The notes under the pieces were generated by a model. That model made no database searches. It saw only the letters and a list, made by a program, of their open reading frames with translations, and had not been told where the DNA came from. This document shows, piece by piece, positions 5,505-5,782 of a stretch of 5,782 bases of DNA. A program made the translations under genes and the position numbers. Origin of the DNA: Thermoplasmatota archaeon (lineage in GTDB: Archaea; Thermoplasmatota; Thermoplasmata; RBG-16-68-12; JAJISG01); the NCBI GenBank assembly GCA_022848835.1, contig JAJISG010000029.1, positions 1 to 5,782 on the forward strand, in the 5' to 3' direction. Within the stretch, counting starts at the first letter, position 1; each line of letters opens with the position of its first letter.

Positions 5505-5782
5505 TGGCTGACAGGGTCGTCGTCATCGGCGGGGGCATCGCAGGCATCCAAGCAGCCCTGGATCTGGCTGAGGCAGGATGCAAGGTGAGCCTGGTGGAGA
5601 GGGAGTCCTCTATCGGCGGCAAGATGGCCGCCCTTGACAAGAACTTCCCAACCCTTGACTGCTCCATCTGTATCGAAGCCCCAAAGATAAGCGAGGTCAT
5701 CCAGAACGAGAACATCGAGGTTCTCACGCTGGCGGAGGTGACGGAGGTCAGAGGAGTGGAGGGGGACTTCGAGGTCACCATA
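5504..5782 (+). CDS. hdrA: HdrA-like FAD/iron-sulfur subunit, N-terminal fragment (runs off right edge)
   Basis: Ninety-three codons are visible, opening MADRVVVIGGGIAGIQAALD. The GGGIAG (9-14) of a Rossmann FAD-binding fold is followed by VERESSIGGKMAALDKNFPT (31-50) and LDCSICIEAPK (51-61), the hallmark of HdrA, the electron-bifurcating flavin subunit of heterodisulfide reductase and related complexes. C53 and C56 are in the conserved DCSICI element. In the usual architecture an N-terminal ferredoxin-like extension may precede this fold; here the protein begins directly with it. The start is fixed by the overlap with the gamma stop and a good ribosome-binding site. Sharing the transcript with a ferredoxin-reducing oxidoreductase suggests it takes electrons from, or gives them to, the same ferredoxin pool. 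The rest of the protein and any hdrB, hdrC or mvhD partners lie outside the window. Confidence 0.9.
   Translation, partial: MADRVVVIGGGIAGIQAALDLAEAGCKVSLVERESSIGGKMAALDKNFPTLDCSICIEAPKISEVIQNENIEVLTLAEVTEVRGVEGDFEVTI

Overview
The window looks like a chromosomal segment from a GC-rich archaeon. The reasons are an HTH-10 (bacterio-opsin-activator type) regulator, a four-subunit 2-oxoacid:ferredoxin oxidoreductase in the archaeal order delta-alpha-beta-gamma, an adjoining HdrA-type gene, a TATA-like element about 24 bases before a start codon in a position suited to leaderless transcription, AGG-rich arginine codon use, and GGAGG / GGTGAT ribosome-binding motifs. Thermoplasmatota or Bathyarchaeia-like lineages would fit, but the sequence alone does not settle this.

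Layout. Positions 1-1485 are read on the minus strand: a bile-acid:sodium-symporter-like membrane protein (604-1485), a weakly supported 96-residue hypothetical gene (188-478), and the N-terminal end of a BtrH_N / C39-like gene that runs off the left edge (1-155). A divergent promoter region (1486-1553) with a near-palindromic TATA element separates these from the plus-strand genes. The plus strand starts with a 218-residue HTH-10 regulator carrying a small cysteine cluster (1554-2210). After a 73-base gap holding a BlaI/CopY-like imperfect palindrome comes the oxidoreductase operon: a fused BlaI-type winged-helix plus 2[4Fe-4S] ferredoxin protein (2284-2982), KorA-like alpha (2996-4120), KorB-like beta (4132-4968), KorG-like gamma (4965-5504), and the start of an HdrA-like flavoprotein (5504 to the right edge). 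The last three genes are joined by 1-4 base overlaps.

How the genes work together. The alpha, beta, gamma and delta parts should form a thiamine-diphosphate enzyme that oxidatively decarboxylates a 2-oxoacid (best guess 2-oxoglutarate) to an acyl-CoA and reduces ferredoxin. HdrA downstream suggests the reduced ferredoxin is linked to a heterodisulfide-reductase-type electron-transfer or bifurcating complex.

The most unusual feature is the delta subunit. Its ferredoxin domain is fused in one uninterrupted frame to a BlaI/MecI/CopY-type DNA-binding domain, directly downstream of a matching candidate operator. This suggests an iron-sulfur-linked, possibly self-regulating repressor/enzyme subunit. 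No RNA genes, CRISPR arrays, insertion sequences or clear terminators were seen.
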